This document shows positions 42,981 through 54,720 of a stretch of DNA of 64,000 bases, piece by piece (position 1 is the stretch's first letter; every line of letters starts with the position of its first letter). Source of the DNA: Tricholoma matsutake. Taxonomy: Eukaryota > Basidiomycota > Agaricomycetes > Agaricales > Tricholomataceae. The translations under genes were made by a program, and so were the position numbers. Location: the NCBI GenBank assembly GCA_026075535.2, contig AP026548.1:1860001-1924000 (forward strand), in the 5' to 3' direction. The notes under the pieces were generated by a model. The model was not told the origin of the DNA. It did not search any database and saw nothing but the letters and a program-made list of their open reading frames with translations.

Positions 42981-43670
42981 AATGTCACCCTCTGATTGCT
43001 CGCCCACATTTGTTATTGTCTACATCCGTGACACCCAATTGCATCCCTGCAACATGCACCCATCTATGCACCTCATGTTGTGCATCCTGCTCCACCTTGT
43101 GGTGAGCCTCGCATCCGCAACACTGGCTAAACCTGTACAACGCGACCCTAGAGGCAGATTTCTGCCTGCCACTTCGACAACTGCGCTGAGTGAAGCACCA
43201 TCCCTAACTACCTCGTACATATTCCCATCGTTACCTGACCTCACAACCAGCCCAACTCCCACCTTCGAGTATATACTACCACCTGTACCCCCGTCTACAC
43301 CTCAGCTCTCTACAACCCCACCTGATGACAACAACTTCATGCCCAAGAATGTCAAACCATTCTGGGGTGACGATGAACATCCAGAGGAGAGCCCTCAGGA
43401 CTTCCTAAAAACAATGCAATGCTGGGGCCTCAACAAAACCAACGCCACGGACACACAGAAGCTGGAGAACTTCGGGCTCAACCTGACATCGAACGCCGCA
43501 GCAGAACAATGGTTCAACAACCTACCTACCACCGACATTGACACCTGGGACCACCTCGTCAGTGCATTCAAGAGGAAGTGGCCGAGCAAAGCGCCCACCA
43601 TGAAGACCGTCGAGGAGAAGCAGGCAGCGCTAGAGCAAACCATGATTAGTGAAGAAGAGGTGGGGAAACG
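42981..43670 (+). pseudogene. gag: Element 5 Gag, N-terminal part (interrupted by element 4)
   Basis: An ATG at 42981 (MSPSDCSPTF) opens a frame with a hydrophobic stretch (LMLCILLHLVVSLASATLA), a Pro/Thr-rich linker (PPVPPSTPQLSTTPPDDNNF) and a capsid domain (KPFWGDDEHPEESPQDFLKT, then NAAAEQWFNNLP and FKRKWPSKAP). It breaks off at 43670 where element 4 inserts and resumes at 53781 in the same frame. The frame is also open upstream into the LTR, so the start codon is not certain. Confidence 0.8.
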
Positions 43671-43848
43671 TGTAGTGATCTGGACTGTTGCCCAGTCTTT
43701 ACATTTATTATATAGTATTTGTTCCAGCCCCCGGTCCCTTTATAAGGGATGGTGTTTAATGACTAGAGTAGACTTTACACCCTGCAAAAATATACGTTAA
43801 TCATGTTCTTGCCTTGTGTGAATTAAGTCTACCCTCCAGTTTACTACA
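43671..43848 (+). repeat. Element 4 5' LTR, 178 bp
   Basis: TGTAGT...ACTACA with a 6-bp terminal inverted repeat. Identical length to 53598-53775 and only five differences, all at CpG-derived sites. Flanks AAACG (left) and AAATG (right) form a 5-bp target duplication that itself differs by one CpG transition. It contains tttataaggg as a TATA-like element. Confidence 0.95.
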
Positions 43849-44011
43849 CTTTTTTGAACACTCAAATACATTACTTTTACCAAAAAACTTTCTTACTTGA
43901 CTTTGCCTTCGCGAACGTCAAATTGTGCTGTAACATCAATTGTGACCCTGATGCCACCGGCAACAGTTCATTAAAATTCTTGATCCGAATTCGACACTAC
44001 CCGCGACAGAC

Positions 44012-47000
44012 ATGTCTTCAACCAAAGTCAAAAAGAAGACTAGCCGGACTAGGGTGAAGGGTGGATCGGATTCCGAATTACCAGGTGACGGATCTCAACC
44101 CCCAGTTGATGGAAACCAGATGGGTACTGTCGAAGAAGTCAATGAAGTGGAGTCGGCGCTGAGAGCGTCGACTCAAGACCCTACTCCCGCCAATAGAGCC
44201 CATCGACGGGATGATTCCTTGTCCTTTTCTCCTACACCCCGTACTCCAGATGGAACTCCCCAACACTTACCCGGAAGGGAGGGTCAGTCTGACCATTCCC
44301 AAGATAGCGAGTTTATAACACTGCGAGGGACTTCCGGGCAAGCACCTGGAAGAAATGCACCGACTTCCCCATCCATTCCTATGGATGAGGGAACTAGCAA
44401 ACGATGCTGAGAGGAGAAGAGACCCGAGAAGCATACTCCACCTAGCCAGGAGGAGAACAGCATGGCAATGTACACATCCCAGGCATGTGATCTCATCCAC
44501 CGTCACATGGATCAGGACAGTTACAACCCTTGTCAACTCAGTGCGCAGATACACGAGTTGATGAGCGAGTTCTCTGTTCAGATCCGTTGGGAGTCTGGTA
44601 GTCAAGCTCCAGTTCCCTCCCCTAGGTGGGAGGAGAATCATATCCCCGCAGATTCTCGTCGTGGGGTTCCCGCATCGACTGCCCAGAAGAAATCGGTTCA
44701 CTACGATGGGGCCAGCAAAGTGGCTCTTCAACAATATCGGGACTCCGCCATCTGGGATGGACAACCTTCCAATATCCCAGACCAAGGAATACGGTTTGAT
44801 GCTAAGGGATTCCCTTTTGAAGATGTTCCATCCCCTTCGGAAATTCCACCTAACCTGCATCCTAACTCCAATCGTCAAGAGCCAGAAAGGAGAGAAGATA
44901 CCCCTGGACATGGAGGGCCCAGGGAAAGTGGAGGTGGAGGAGGGGGAAGTGATTCCTCTCCCTCCCATAGTGGCAGCGACGACAGTGACTGCGATGAGGA
45001 AACATTTCCCCCTAGCGATGAGGAGGATGAGGTCGAAGAGCACAGCCTACTTCACCCCAATCCTCGGTCTCGTTTGAGGCCGAGAACAAACCCCAGTATT
45101 GGGCCGAGAGGAGATACCTCCTCGGCCTCCAATCATACCAATGCCCATTCCCATTGTCGAGGGCACTGCGGTGAGCTCGATTCGTATCGAGACAAAGGCA
45201 TTCATCGTCCATCCAAGTACCTGAAGGCGATGCATGCCAAGTGTCACCAGCAAATCGACAATAAGGTGTCCGCGACCGTGGAGTCACTCCTGGATCGAAA
45301 GAATGGACCCCGTGTGCCTAGTCCCCCAACCTATGGTGGGAGTTCGGATACTGAAGTGTTCAAACGATGGTTGAATGCTCTCCTTCAATGGTTGAAAGTG
45401 AGCAAGACCAGCAGTCCCAGTCTCGATGCTGAAAGGATCGAGTATACTGGCATGTACCTGGAAGGCGTTGCCCTGATGTGGTTTGAAGATAATGTGGACA
45501 GAGTTTACCACCACCGGGTTCAGTGTAACTTCAAGGATGTTATCACCGGTCTGTACAATCGGTTCATCCATGACAACGCAACCCATGATGCGGCCGACCA
45601 TTTCTCCAAGGTGAAATATGATGTCGTCAAAGGGGTCATGAGCTATTATCATAAACTGGAGTGGTACGCTACCAGGATGATCCAAGCTCTGGACCAATTC
45701 ACCTTCAAGACCCAACTTTTGTCTGGGTTGCCCCAGATGATGGTGTCTTTCATATTCGACAAGGGCTGTTCCACGGAAGCCAGTTCCACAGAAACCATCC
45801 TCTACTACGCATGCGAGGCGGAGGAAATATTCCGGAAGAAGAAACGATACCAGGAGCGTAAGCGACTGGTTGAGGCCCTTTCTTCTAGCAAGGAGACCCT
45901 AAAGCCCAAGGCGAATCCCCCCTCCAGGGAGGGTCGATCGCGCGAATGACCTCAAGATCCCCCCAGGCAAGATAATCAACCTAGGAATCAGGATAGGCCT
46001 ATTAGGACCCGTGAGGTGGCCCCATCTAAGAAGGATTTCCGTCCTGAAGAAAGAAAGGCACCTTTCTCCGGGGAGTGGAATTCCAGGGACCAAGCTTCCC
46101 CTAGGAAGTATAAGGACAGTAAACCTCCCCCCACTTGTTATAAGTGTGGGGGATTAGGACATTACTCCACCAACAAGAAGTGTCCTGAGTATAATATTCC
46201 AGGACAATCGAAACCTTCCCCCGGTGCGAGGATGTATGCAGCTCGCGAAGGGACAGAAGAGGACAAGGACGATGCCCCTCCAATGGAGGAGGATCAATTA
46301 GCGGCAGCTCACAGTGATTCTGATGAATCTGACGGAGACGTATTGGGATCCCAATACAGTTCTGAGGGGGATCCATTCCTCATGGACTCCGACTGGGACC
46401 AATGCTCCGGCGAGGATTCAGAACGTTGTGGTGCTATTCGGGAGGTGATTAGCGAATATGATTCAGATTCCGCATCTGACTCCTGTCCCTCTGCACAATT
46501 GGTATCCGACTCCGAAGAGGATTCCAACAAAGAATCGGTCGGAGACCACCTACTCGATGAGCAGATGGGAGTGATGGACAAGTCCCCTCCTACCTTGAAC
46601 CTCAGGTGCCCCCTGGCCCTCAGGAAGTCATCCAAAAAAATTACCCGTCCTCCTCAAACTGAGCAGGACAACCGGTGCTTCATTGTTCAAATGAAGATCC
46701 ATGGTCTCGAAGCCAACGTACTCCTCGACGCGGGGTGTACTGCGGACTCAGTCTCTCCTGAATTCACCGTTTCAGTGAATATAAAGGTGCAAAAACTTAT
46801 TGAGCCCATGCCCCTCCAATTTGGAACGGTGGGGAGTCAATCCAAGATTAACTTTGGGCTCTTTGCAGAGTTCGAATTGAGAACCGTGAAAGCGGATCAC
46901 TACTTCGATGTGATCAACCTCAATAGATATGATGCTATCGTGGGGACAGTGTTCATGAGGAAGTATGGCATCATCCTCGACTTTGAACGAGACCAGGTGT

Positions 47001-50000
47001 GGTTTCAGGGGCAAGTCATCCCCACCATTGTCGAGAGCAAGAGCACATTTCGACAGGTACATCGATATGCCATGAGAACTCAACCTGTACAGGATGAGTG
47101 ACTCGACAGCGGCCCTAGTGCCGCTGTCAGCATGTTGAAGGACCCCAACCAGTTGGGGTTAAGTTCAGTTTCCACCCAGCCTCCTTCCAGGGGTCGGGCT
47201 TCCGTGACAATGGTGGAAGAGAGGGATGTCAATCATCCCCAGAAGGGACAGGGGTTGGGTGTTTCCAACCCCATACTACTGGGCCCCGAAGACGAAGACT
47301 GGGATACCTTGGAAAAGGATCCCAACAAGGAGCCTATGAGCAATCATGAGGGTGACGGCGAATGGGATGAACTCATTGAGGAATTTACTCGGGACCATTA
47401 TCCCGAAGGACCGAAGTGTGGTCCCAGTCCTGGTTGACCCACTGTGCCCGAGGTCCTCTCGGAGCAGCAACTTACCGACTTGAATGAAGCGCTCTTCACC
47501 ATCTGCGAAGAGCTAGCGGAGAGTGCCAAGGCCCAAAAACCTTTGGATAAAAAGGACATTCCCCAATTGCGGGAGGAATGGCTTGAAATATGTAAGGACA
47601 TCCTAAAGGGTGTACCCGAACGACCTCCCCCGATGAGGGAGATCAACCATCAGATACCCTTGGTGGATGAAAAGAAGAGGTATAACTATCACTTGCCTAA
47701 ATGCCCAGACTCAATGAGACAACCTCTCGCCGATAAGATCGAGAGGTACTGCCGGGCAGGATGGTGGAGGCCTGCTTGCACGGAGCAGGCTGCCCCGATG
47801 TTGGTGGTTCCCAAGAAAAATGGGGACATCTGCACTGTGGTGAATGCAAAGAAAAGGAACGACAACACAGTTAAAAATGTGACGCCATTCCCTGATCAGG
47901 ACCTGATCAGGTTGGACGTAGCTCGAGCGAAATATCGTTCGAAGATTGATTTGTCCGATGCCTATGAACAGATCCCAGTGGAACTGGGGGATATCTGGAA
48001 AACTGTGTTCGCGACAGTACTGGGCACTTTCGAGAGCCTAGTAATGCAGCAGGGCGACTGCAATGCCCCAGCCACTTTCCAACAGTTGATGAACTCTATA
48101 TTTCGGGAGTACATCGGCAGGTTCATGCATGCTTATCTAGATGACATCTTCGTGTTCAGCGACTCTGTCGAGGAACATCAACGTCATCTTAAGCTCGTGT
48201 TTGATAAACTACGAGAGCATGAACTGTACTTGCACATGGATAAGTGTGAGCTATATGCCGAGAAACTTGAGTGTCTCAGACATATGATTGACGACTATGG
48301 ACTCCACACCGACAGCGATAAGATGGTGAGGATACAAGAATGGAAGGTACCTCGGAATTATCACGAGGTTCAGCAATTCTTGGGTCTGGTGCAGTACCTA
48401 GCCCATTTCCTCCCTGATATTTCAGCCTACACCAGTCCACTCTCCGCCATGACAAAGAATGGACAATCATTCCATTGGCGCCCCCTGCATGATAGCTGTT
48501 TCCAGTCTATCAAGGACATCTGCTGCTTGACCCCGGTACTGAAGCTGATTGATGCTAGTTCCCCAGAGCCCATCTGGGTGATCTGCGACGCTTCAGTGTT
48601 CGGAGTTGGGGCCATGTATGGTCAGGGACCTGAATGGCAGAGCTGTCGACCTGCCAGATTCCTATCCAAGAAGTTTTCGGATGCTCAAAGGAACTACAGG
48701 ACCTTTGAGCATGAAACGATAGCAATACTTGAGGCGCTGCTCAAGTGGGAGGACAAGCTGATAGGTTGGCGACTCCACGTCGTGACCGATCATAAGGCTC
48801 TGGAGTTTTTCCAGACCCAGCTTCGATTGTCTGCCCGACAGTCCCGATGGATGGAGTACCTATCTCGATTTGACTTTGACATACGATATGTCAAAGGAAA
48901 CCTAAACAAGGTCGCTGACGCCCTTTCGCGATATTACCAGTTTGATAACTGGGAGGATGCCCCATTGGTGCAACATTATGTGTTCGCCAACGTGCAACTG
49001 GATCTCATGCACGAGGATTTGCCTTGGGACCATCATCTGGAAATTAGGAATCAAGTCATCGAGACTCGATCAGCACAGGCCCAGGCTTGTCGGGCAGGAG
49101 AGCATCTAAGGGCCCTGCGCAAAAGGGTGGAAGATCGAGAATTAGCCGCGGCCGAATTAGCCATTCCAAAGGATCCCGTGGATGGAGACCCCATGGTATA
49201 CGAATCCTTGGCAAAACACCAGGATTTGAAGGTGTTTCTTTCGGAGCTTGACCCGATGGATGAGGACATCCAACGGGGTTATAAGGCCAACAAGGTCTTT
49301 GGCAAAATCCTTGATGATCCCAAGGATCATCCCAACTTTGTGGTAGTCGATGGGATAATCTGGACAAAGAACAAGGGAGGTGTATGAGTGGTCTGCGTAC
49401 CCTCAGCTCCATCCAAGGACACCACCTTGCACGGTCATATCATTGACCAGGCTCACTTGATCGTCAGGCACTTTGGCCCAGCGAAAACCTCCGAATATAT
49501 AAGGAGATGGTATTGGTGGCCCCGCCTCCAATACGAAGTGGATAAATTCTGTGAATTGTGTGAGGCATGCATTCGATCTAAGGGGGAGTATCGCTCCCCC
49601 CTAGGTAAGCTACATTCATTGCCGATCCCAATCCGCCCTTGGGAATCCATAGGAATGGACTTTATTGGTCCATTCCCTGAGTCTGAATGGTTCAACTACC
49701 TATGGGTAGTTATATGCTGATTGTCATCCATGGTACATCTAGTGCCTATAACTATCACCACCACCACCTCTGAATTGTTGTCTCTTTTCATCAAAGAGAT
49801 TGTGAGGTTGCATGGGTTACCTGGATCAATTGTTTCTGACCGGGATTCCAAGTTCACCTCCCACTGGTGGCGGGAGGTACACCATATCCTGGATGTCAAA
49901 CTGTTGATGTCTACTTCTTTCCACCCTGAAACAGAAGGTGCTACCGAACGAGCCAATCACTCGATCGCACAGATATTGCAATCTTTCGTGGCATCAAGCC

Positions 50001-50752
50001 AGAAAGACTGGGTAAAATTCCTAGCCCTGGTGGAGTTTGCGATCAACTCCACCATTAATCGAGCAACCGGTATGGCCCCATTCGAGGTGACCTATGGATA
50101 TCTTCCCCGCATGATGTGAGAGATAGTCACCCCCGAGCAAGTGCCACCTGGGGTGCGGACCTTCGCGATGGATGCATTGCACAACATGTCTATTGCTCAT
50201 GACAGTATCATCACAGAGCGAGTTTTCCAAAGGTTCCATGGTAACAAGCGGTGTGGAAAGGAGCCAGAAATCAGGCCAGGGGAGAAGGTTTACTTGTCCA
50301 CTAAGAACCTTAACCTTCCCAAGGGGAGGGCCAGTAAACTCCTCCCCAAATTCGTAGGACCATATGAGGTCCTTTGAAGTTACACAGATACATCAAATTA
50401 CGATTTGGACTTACCTTCCAAACTCCAGAGTTGAAGGGTGCACGGCAGGTTCCATGTGAATCTACTGCGCCCCCATTTCCCAAGCGATGACACCCTGTTT
50501 CCTAACAGGAGACGTCTAGATCCTTACGACTTCAGCGCGCCTGACGACGCTGAGTGGTTGGTCGAGGAGATCATGGCCCATCGATGGAAGGGACGTGCAT
50601 TGGAATTGGAGGTGAAGTGGAGTGTTGGCGAGTCCACTTGGGAACCCCTGGTGGTCTGCAATGAGTTGGCGGCCCTGGATGCATACTTGGCCGTTGTGGG
50701 GGCCAAGGACTGGAATGAATTGCCCAAGCGTGCACCAGCATGCAAGAGGTGA
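44012..50752 (+). pseudogene. gag-pol: Element 4 fused Gag-Pol (chromovirus), about 2246 codons, 9 internal TGA
   Basis: One frame runs from ATG 44012 to TGA 50750 with no frameshift. Gag has a disordered, acidic N-terminus and a capsid domain (SDTEVFKRWLNALLQWLKVS, ALMWFEDNV), and a knuckle CYKCGGLGHYSTNKKC with a longer last gap. Protease LLDAGCTADSVSP has DAG, not DS/TG (about 46730). RT has MQQGDCNAPATFQQLM and YLDD (about 48140). RNase H: ICDASVFGVGAMYGQG, TDHKALEFF. Integrase: HHCC finger (HGHIIDQAH...CELCEAC), D (GMDFIGPFP), D (VSDRDSKFT), E (EGATERANH). Chromodomain: EWLVEEIMAHRW...STWEPL (50550-50690). Internal stops at 44408, 45947, 47099, 47435, 49385, 49718, 50117, 50375 and 50432 are all TGA. 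Gag and Pol are made as one polyprotein, unlike elements 1 and 5. Confidence 0.93.
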
Positions 50753-50957
50753 TGAGACTTCCCGACTTGGTCGAGAAGGCCAGGAGAGGAGATGCCTGGG
50801 CCCTCCCACTAAGGGTGAGAATTCCTTAGTGGGAATTATGAGCTTCACCGGTGAAGCTGTCACACTTTGCCCCAGGCATGGGAAGGTACTGTATAGTTGA
50901 CCAGTGGAGTTGAATGTAAAATTTTTTTTTCTCTCTTCCTCAAGTCCATCCTTCACT
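50753..50957 (+). other. Spacer between gag-pol and third ORF of element 4
   Basis: Contains ccctcccactaaggg...ccttagtgggaatt, an inverted repeat (about 50804-50836), then ttttttttctctcttcctc just before the third ORF. It could serve translation of the downstream ORF or be an intron-like tract; neither is shown. Confidence 0.4.
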
Positions 50958-53408
50958 ATGGATGGCCAGTCCGACGACTCCATGGACAGTTCACACTCAT
51001 TTGGGTGACGCGGTCGTGAGGCGGACGTGCCTCAAAGGGGGAGGGATAGAAGGGAAGATAGGCAGGGAAGAAGGGACCTCAAACCACAAGGCTCAAGGAG
51101 GAGAGAACTCAAACTGCAAGGCTCAAGGAGAGACGATAGAAGAAGGAGGTCCCCCTCAACCAGCGGCTCAGTGGAGTATGCTAGGGTTGACCAGAGACGT
51201 GGGACGCGGGCCGCTCCCCCTAGGGAGGAGTGGAAATATGATGGTCACCTGGGAATCATTGTTCACCGGGTTGGGTGCGAAACATGTAAGTCCTATGCGA
51301 TGCACATGTATCAATACGAGTTCGAGCAGGACAGGGATTCTCTCGAATCTCGGGATTGACGAGACTGAGCCCTCATAGCGGAAGTCAGACATATTGCAGA
51401 GCGAATGTATGACAGCTACGACAACGAGATTGCCGACCTCAAGGCCAAGATTCACAGCCTCGAGGATCAGCTGGACCGATATCGAGAGGACGATCGAGAG
51501 GACCGGCCAGTTAAGCGACCCCATGCTCGCGAGCCATCCCCAGTGTCTGGGACGCCTGCTCGACCCAATTATGCAGGTGCTGTGTCCAGGCCTGTATCGG
51601 TACCCACCGGTCCTTCCCACCTTCCTTGTACCTCTGTCGAGGCCATGGATGTGGATACGAAGGCCATCCAATATCCACCACTTCCACCCGTTTCTCCAAA
51701 GCAACCTGTCTCTTCCTCCGTAACCCATCCCCGGTTGGCCAATTGGGTACCCGCACCTAGGGAGCCCCCACTGACCTCTCCTGAGCTTCCCCAGAATACC
51801 GCGGAGTTCGATCGCTGGGCGGTTGCTGCCCAATGAGAAGGAAATGAACTGGACCTTCGATGGGCCCAGTCCTTTGCATGTATTGCCAGTCTGACTCCTA
51901 CCATGGATCGCACTCCACTCATGAGCCATGCGCTTGTGACCTGGAGACTTCCCAAGTGGTTGCCAGTGGAACGCCAGTCAGCGAAGGGAATACGCCGACT
52001 CCAAGACCCTGACTGGATGCCTCAGCCTCCAATCAATGACTCACCCAAGTCTTGGGCTCGGTTCATGCATTGACAACTCTTTCAATTCCAGAACTCTTCT
52101 GGGTTGATCTTGGACCACTCACGAGTTAGCCTCCCTCATGTTTGAGGCATGCTACTCATGAGACAGCAAATTCCTTCTGGGTTACCCCAGAAGCAAAAGC
52201 AACTTCTGCAACTCCTTCTGGCCGAGGTGTTCTGTACCCCCGGTTTATACTGACGTACCTGGCAGAACCTACACCTTTCTATGAGCATACGGCGTGACCA
52301 ACAGTTCATGGCTCCCATTTCCCCTAACATCACTCTGGATGATGTTGTGAGCCATCTCGCCCTTCTCGGAGTCTCTGACCATGAGGTCAGAGAGGCCTAC
52401 CATTACGGGCTAGGATGGATCACTGGGGCAGCTGAATCCCGACATGAAGAAGACTCGGCTCCAACGTCGGAGGTGTTGCAACGGTTGAGACAGTTGTCCG
52501 CTCCCGACGCCTTGGACGCCCCGTTGATGACAGAGCCCAAGTGGTGGATCGCACCACCTGGGAGTCGATGCTTGACACAGCCCCCGCCCCCCAAGAGGAA
52601 GCAAATGCCTGAGATGACCGACTGGGTCTCCCCTTTGGGTGGAAACCCAGGGCTGTCCGCTTCAATGCACGCGGTGTCTCGACTTCCAGTGTCTTCTCCT
52701 GTACTCCCAGTGACTGCTCCGAGTTCGGTGATTCCCCTGTCTGCGGGATCATCCAGTATACGATCTCTATCCATTCACCCTGGGCTGCCTTTGGCCAGGT
52801 TGAACATACATACACCCACCATGACAGTTACCAATGCCGTTTTTCCAAAACCCCTAGATCCCACTCCTACTCAACCTATCATCACGGCTGAGTCAAACCC
52901 CATTACTGGGCCTTCCCAACCCGGTCCATCTACTGCCTCCCAGGTGTTAGAGACCCCTGACTACGAGGATGGAGGATGGACCTATGTGGGCCCTCCTCGT
53001 CAAACCAAGACCGAGAAGAATCGGGCCAAGAATGAGAGAAGGAGACAGCAAGCTGCTGCCATGGGTGTAGCATCTACCGAGCCTGGAGAAATCCAGGATT
53101 GTTTCCCAGTTGCTCGCGTCACCCGGAGCAAGCGAAACAAAAAGGGATATAGTACCGAGGAGACTGACTCAGTATCTGACGACGTGGAAGATGACCCAGT
53201 GACTACGACTGTTCCCCTCGGAGGAGAACAGTCCCCTGGTCCTTCCCCGGCTGACTCTTCTCCCCTCACTCCGGTATCGCAAACCATGGCTCCTCTTACC
53301 CCTACAATTCGATCCAACCTGCTCGGATGCAGTATGGATCTCGATGACCTGGCCGACATGGTTTTATTGCCCCCTTCCCCTCCTCGCCCTGGCGAGGAGA
53401 CAAAATAG
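50958..53408 (+). pseudogene. Element 4 third ORF, about 816 codons, 7 internal TGA, no other lesion
   Basis: ATG 50958 (MDGQSDDSMDSSHSFG) to TAG 53406-53408 in one frame. Regions: an Arg-rich N-terminus (GRDRREDRQGRRD) with VGCETCKSYAMHMYQYEF; a coiled coil (IAERMYDSYDNEIADLKAKI, HSLEDQLDRYRE); a Pro/Ser/Val-rich middle (51500-51830); a helical domain (RWAQSFACIASL, VRGMLLMRQQIPSGLPQ, LLLAEVFCTPGLY, then SIRRDQQFMAPISPNITLDD); a Pro-rich segment; and a lysine-rich plus acidic C-terminus (TEKNRAKNERRRQQAAAMGV). Stops at 51006, 51357, 51366, 51834, 52071, 52143 and 52248 are all TGA. I recall similar hypothetical proteins from Agaricomycetes but know of no function. A relic in the same place in element 3 looks related. 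Confidence 0.75.
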
Positions 53409-53597
53409 ATTATCCTACATTCCAATCCTCCACCCCGCTTGGACGCGGACTGGATATCACTGTTCCACCCTCTTGCTTTTCTGTCTCTGTCCTCACTTAG
53501 GTCGAAGATGTCTTATTATACTTTTGGACTTCTGGTACATATCTTGTTTCCTTTGGGTTTTTGGCTTGGACCATGGGTCCAAGCCAGAAGGGGAGAA
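53409..53597 (+). other. Element 4 3' untranslated region with polypurine tract
   Basis: C/T-rich leader, then AAGCCAGAAGGGGAGAA directly before the LTR start at 53598, a likely polypurine tract. Confidence 0.55.
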
Positions 53598-53775
53598 TGT
53601 AGTGATCCGGACTGTTGCCCAGTCTTTACATTTATTATATAGTATTTGTTCCAGCCCCCGGTCCCTTTATAAGGGACGGTGTTTAATGACTAGAGTAGAC
53701 TTTACACCCTGCAAAAATATACGTTAATCGTGTTCTTGCCTTGTGTGAATTAAGTCTACCCTCTGGTTTACTACA
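53598..53775 (+). repeat. Element 4 3' LTR, 178 bp
   Basis: Partner of 43671-43848; see there. Differences: ccgg/ctgg, gacgg/gatgg, tcgtg/tcatg, and ctgg/ccag (both probably from ccgg). Confidence 0.95.
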
Positions 53776-53780
53776 AAATG

Positions 53781-54696
53781 AGTGGTGACAAATGGAGTAG
53801 AAGAACTCGCGCACATCGTATGGGCTGACAAGATAGAGCATCTTGCAGCCGCAATCCCAGACGCCAATGGTTTGTTGGTCAACTCCATTCGCAGATCAAT
53901 GCAAAAGGTCCTACAGAAGGTAATGGGATCAGGGCACACCACCTGGGCATCATTCTGCAATGCTGTATGTGCAGCCACAGTCACCCAGATCGCTGAGGCA
54001 AAAGAGGAAGAGAAGGAAGCACAGGAGTTACGAGAGCAGGTAAAGAAGTTACAGGAACTATGCAAGACGTCTGCGCGAGACGTCACAAATGCACTCCAAC
54101 AGCTCACCCTCAATGCACCACCCCCCGTTCCCCGATTCCCAATGCTCCGAACACAACCACCCAGCACCCCAAACTATTCCCCTGCACCAATGCTCAATGC
54201 AAACAACCAGGCCCCATGCACCACCTACCAAACACCGAACCAACCAACATACCAGCAGAACAGAACCCCTGCTGAGTGCATGAACAATGTCATAAGGCTC
54301 GCACTCCCCATCCACCCAAACACCCCAGCCGGCTGGCCTTTGTACGAGGCCCGGATCACGAAGTGACACACTGAATACGCTGGACAGCAAGTGAGCGAGA
54401 CACGTCCGTACCCACTCTCATCCGGAACCACGCCTGTCGCGTCAGGAGAGTGCTGGAGGTGTGGCTTGCCAGGACACATGGGCCCCAGCTGCGACAGCTC
54501 CACGCCGGTCCCAAGATCTGAAAGTCGCTGGAGATCCATCGCTGCATCTATCAAATGCAGCTGCCCACCAAATGTAACAAGAAATGTCAACCTCATCAAT
54601 GAGATCAGTCCATGGGCATCAAGGGAAGAGTACAACCAGCAAGTGATCACCAACTACTTAGCAAGTCAGGGAAAAGGACTAGGGTCGTCAGCATAG
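53781..54696 (+). pseudogene. gag: Element 5 Gag, C-terminal part with zinc knuckle
   Basis: Resumes the Gag frame after element 4 (VTNGVEELAHIVWADKIEHL), with a coiled coil (EAKEEEKEAQELREQVKKLQ), a Pro/Gln/Asn-rich linker and a canonical knuckle CWRCGLPGHMGPSC (C-X2-C-X4-H-X4-C, about 54452-54493). One TGA at 54364-54366 interrupts it (ARITK-HTEYAG). The natural end is TAG 54694-54696, inside the frameshift cassette. Confidence 0.85.
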
Positions 54697-54720
54697 AACA
54701 AGAGGTCCCACTGACGACCC
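54669..54720 (+). promoter_or_regulatory. Candidate -1 ribosomal frameshift signal, gag-pol junction of element 5
   Basis: GGGAAAA (54669-54675) sits in the gag frame as G-GGA-AAA. A 6-base spacer (GGACTA) follows, then a perfect 10-bp stem GGGTCGTCAG/CTGACGACCC (54682-54691 and 54711-54720) with a 19-base loop. The gag stop TAG falls in the loop. Shifting -1 enters the open pol frame (GKRTRVVSIEQEV). Heptamer, spacer and stem all match known -1 sites. Confidence 0.75.

Noticed and set aside
44267..45043. Minus-strand ORF of 258 codons in element 4 gag
   Set aside because: Antisense shadow of the gag frame. The gag frame has capsid features, the antisense frame has none.
44012..50752. TGA recoded as a sense codon or selenocysteine
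   Set aside because: TGA also ends some frames, pseudogenes show the same pattern, and LTRs show the same CpG transitions in non-coding DNA. Mutation explains it better.
51168..51929. Minus-strand ORF of 253 codons in element 4
   Set aside because: Opposite the third ORF; no domain, and its openness follows from the codon content of the sense frame.
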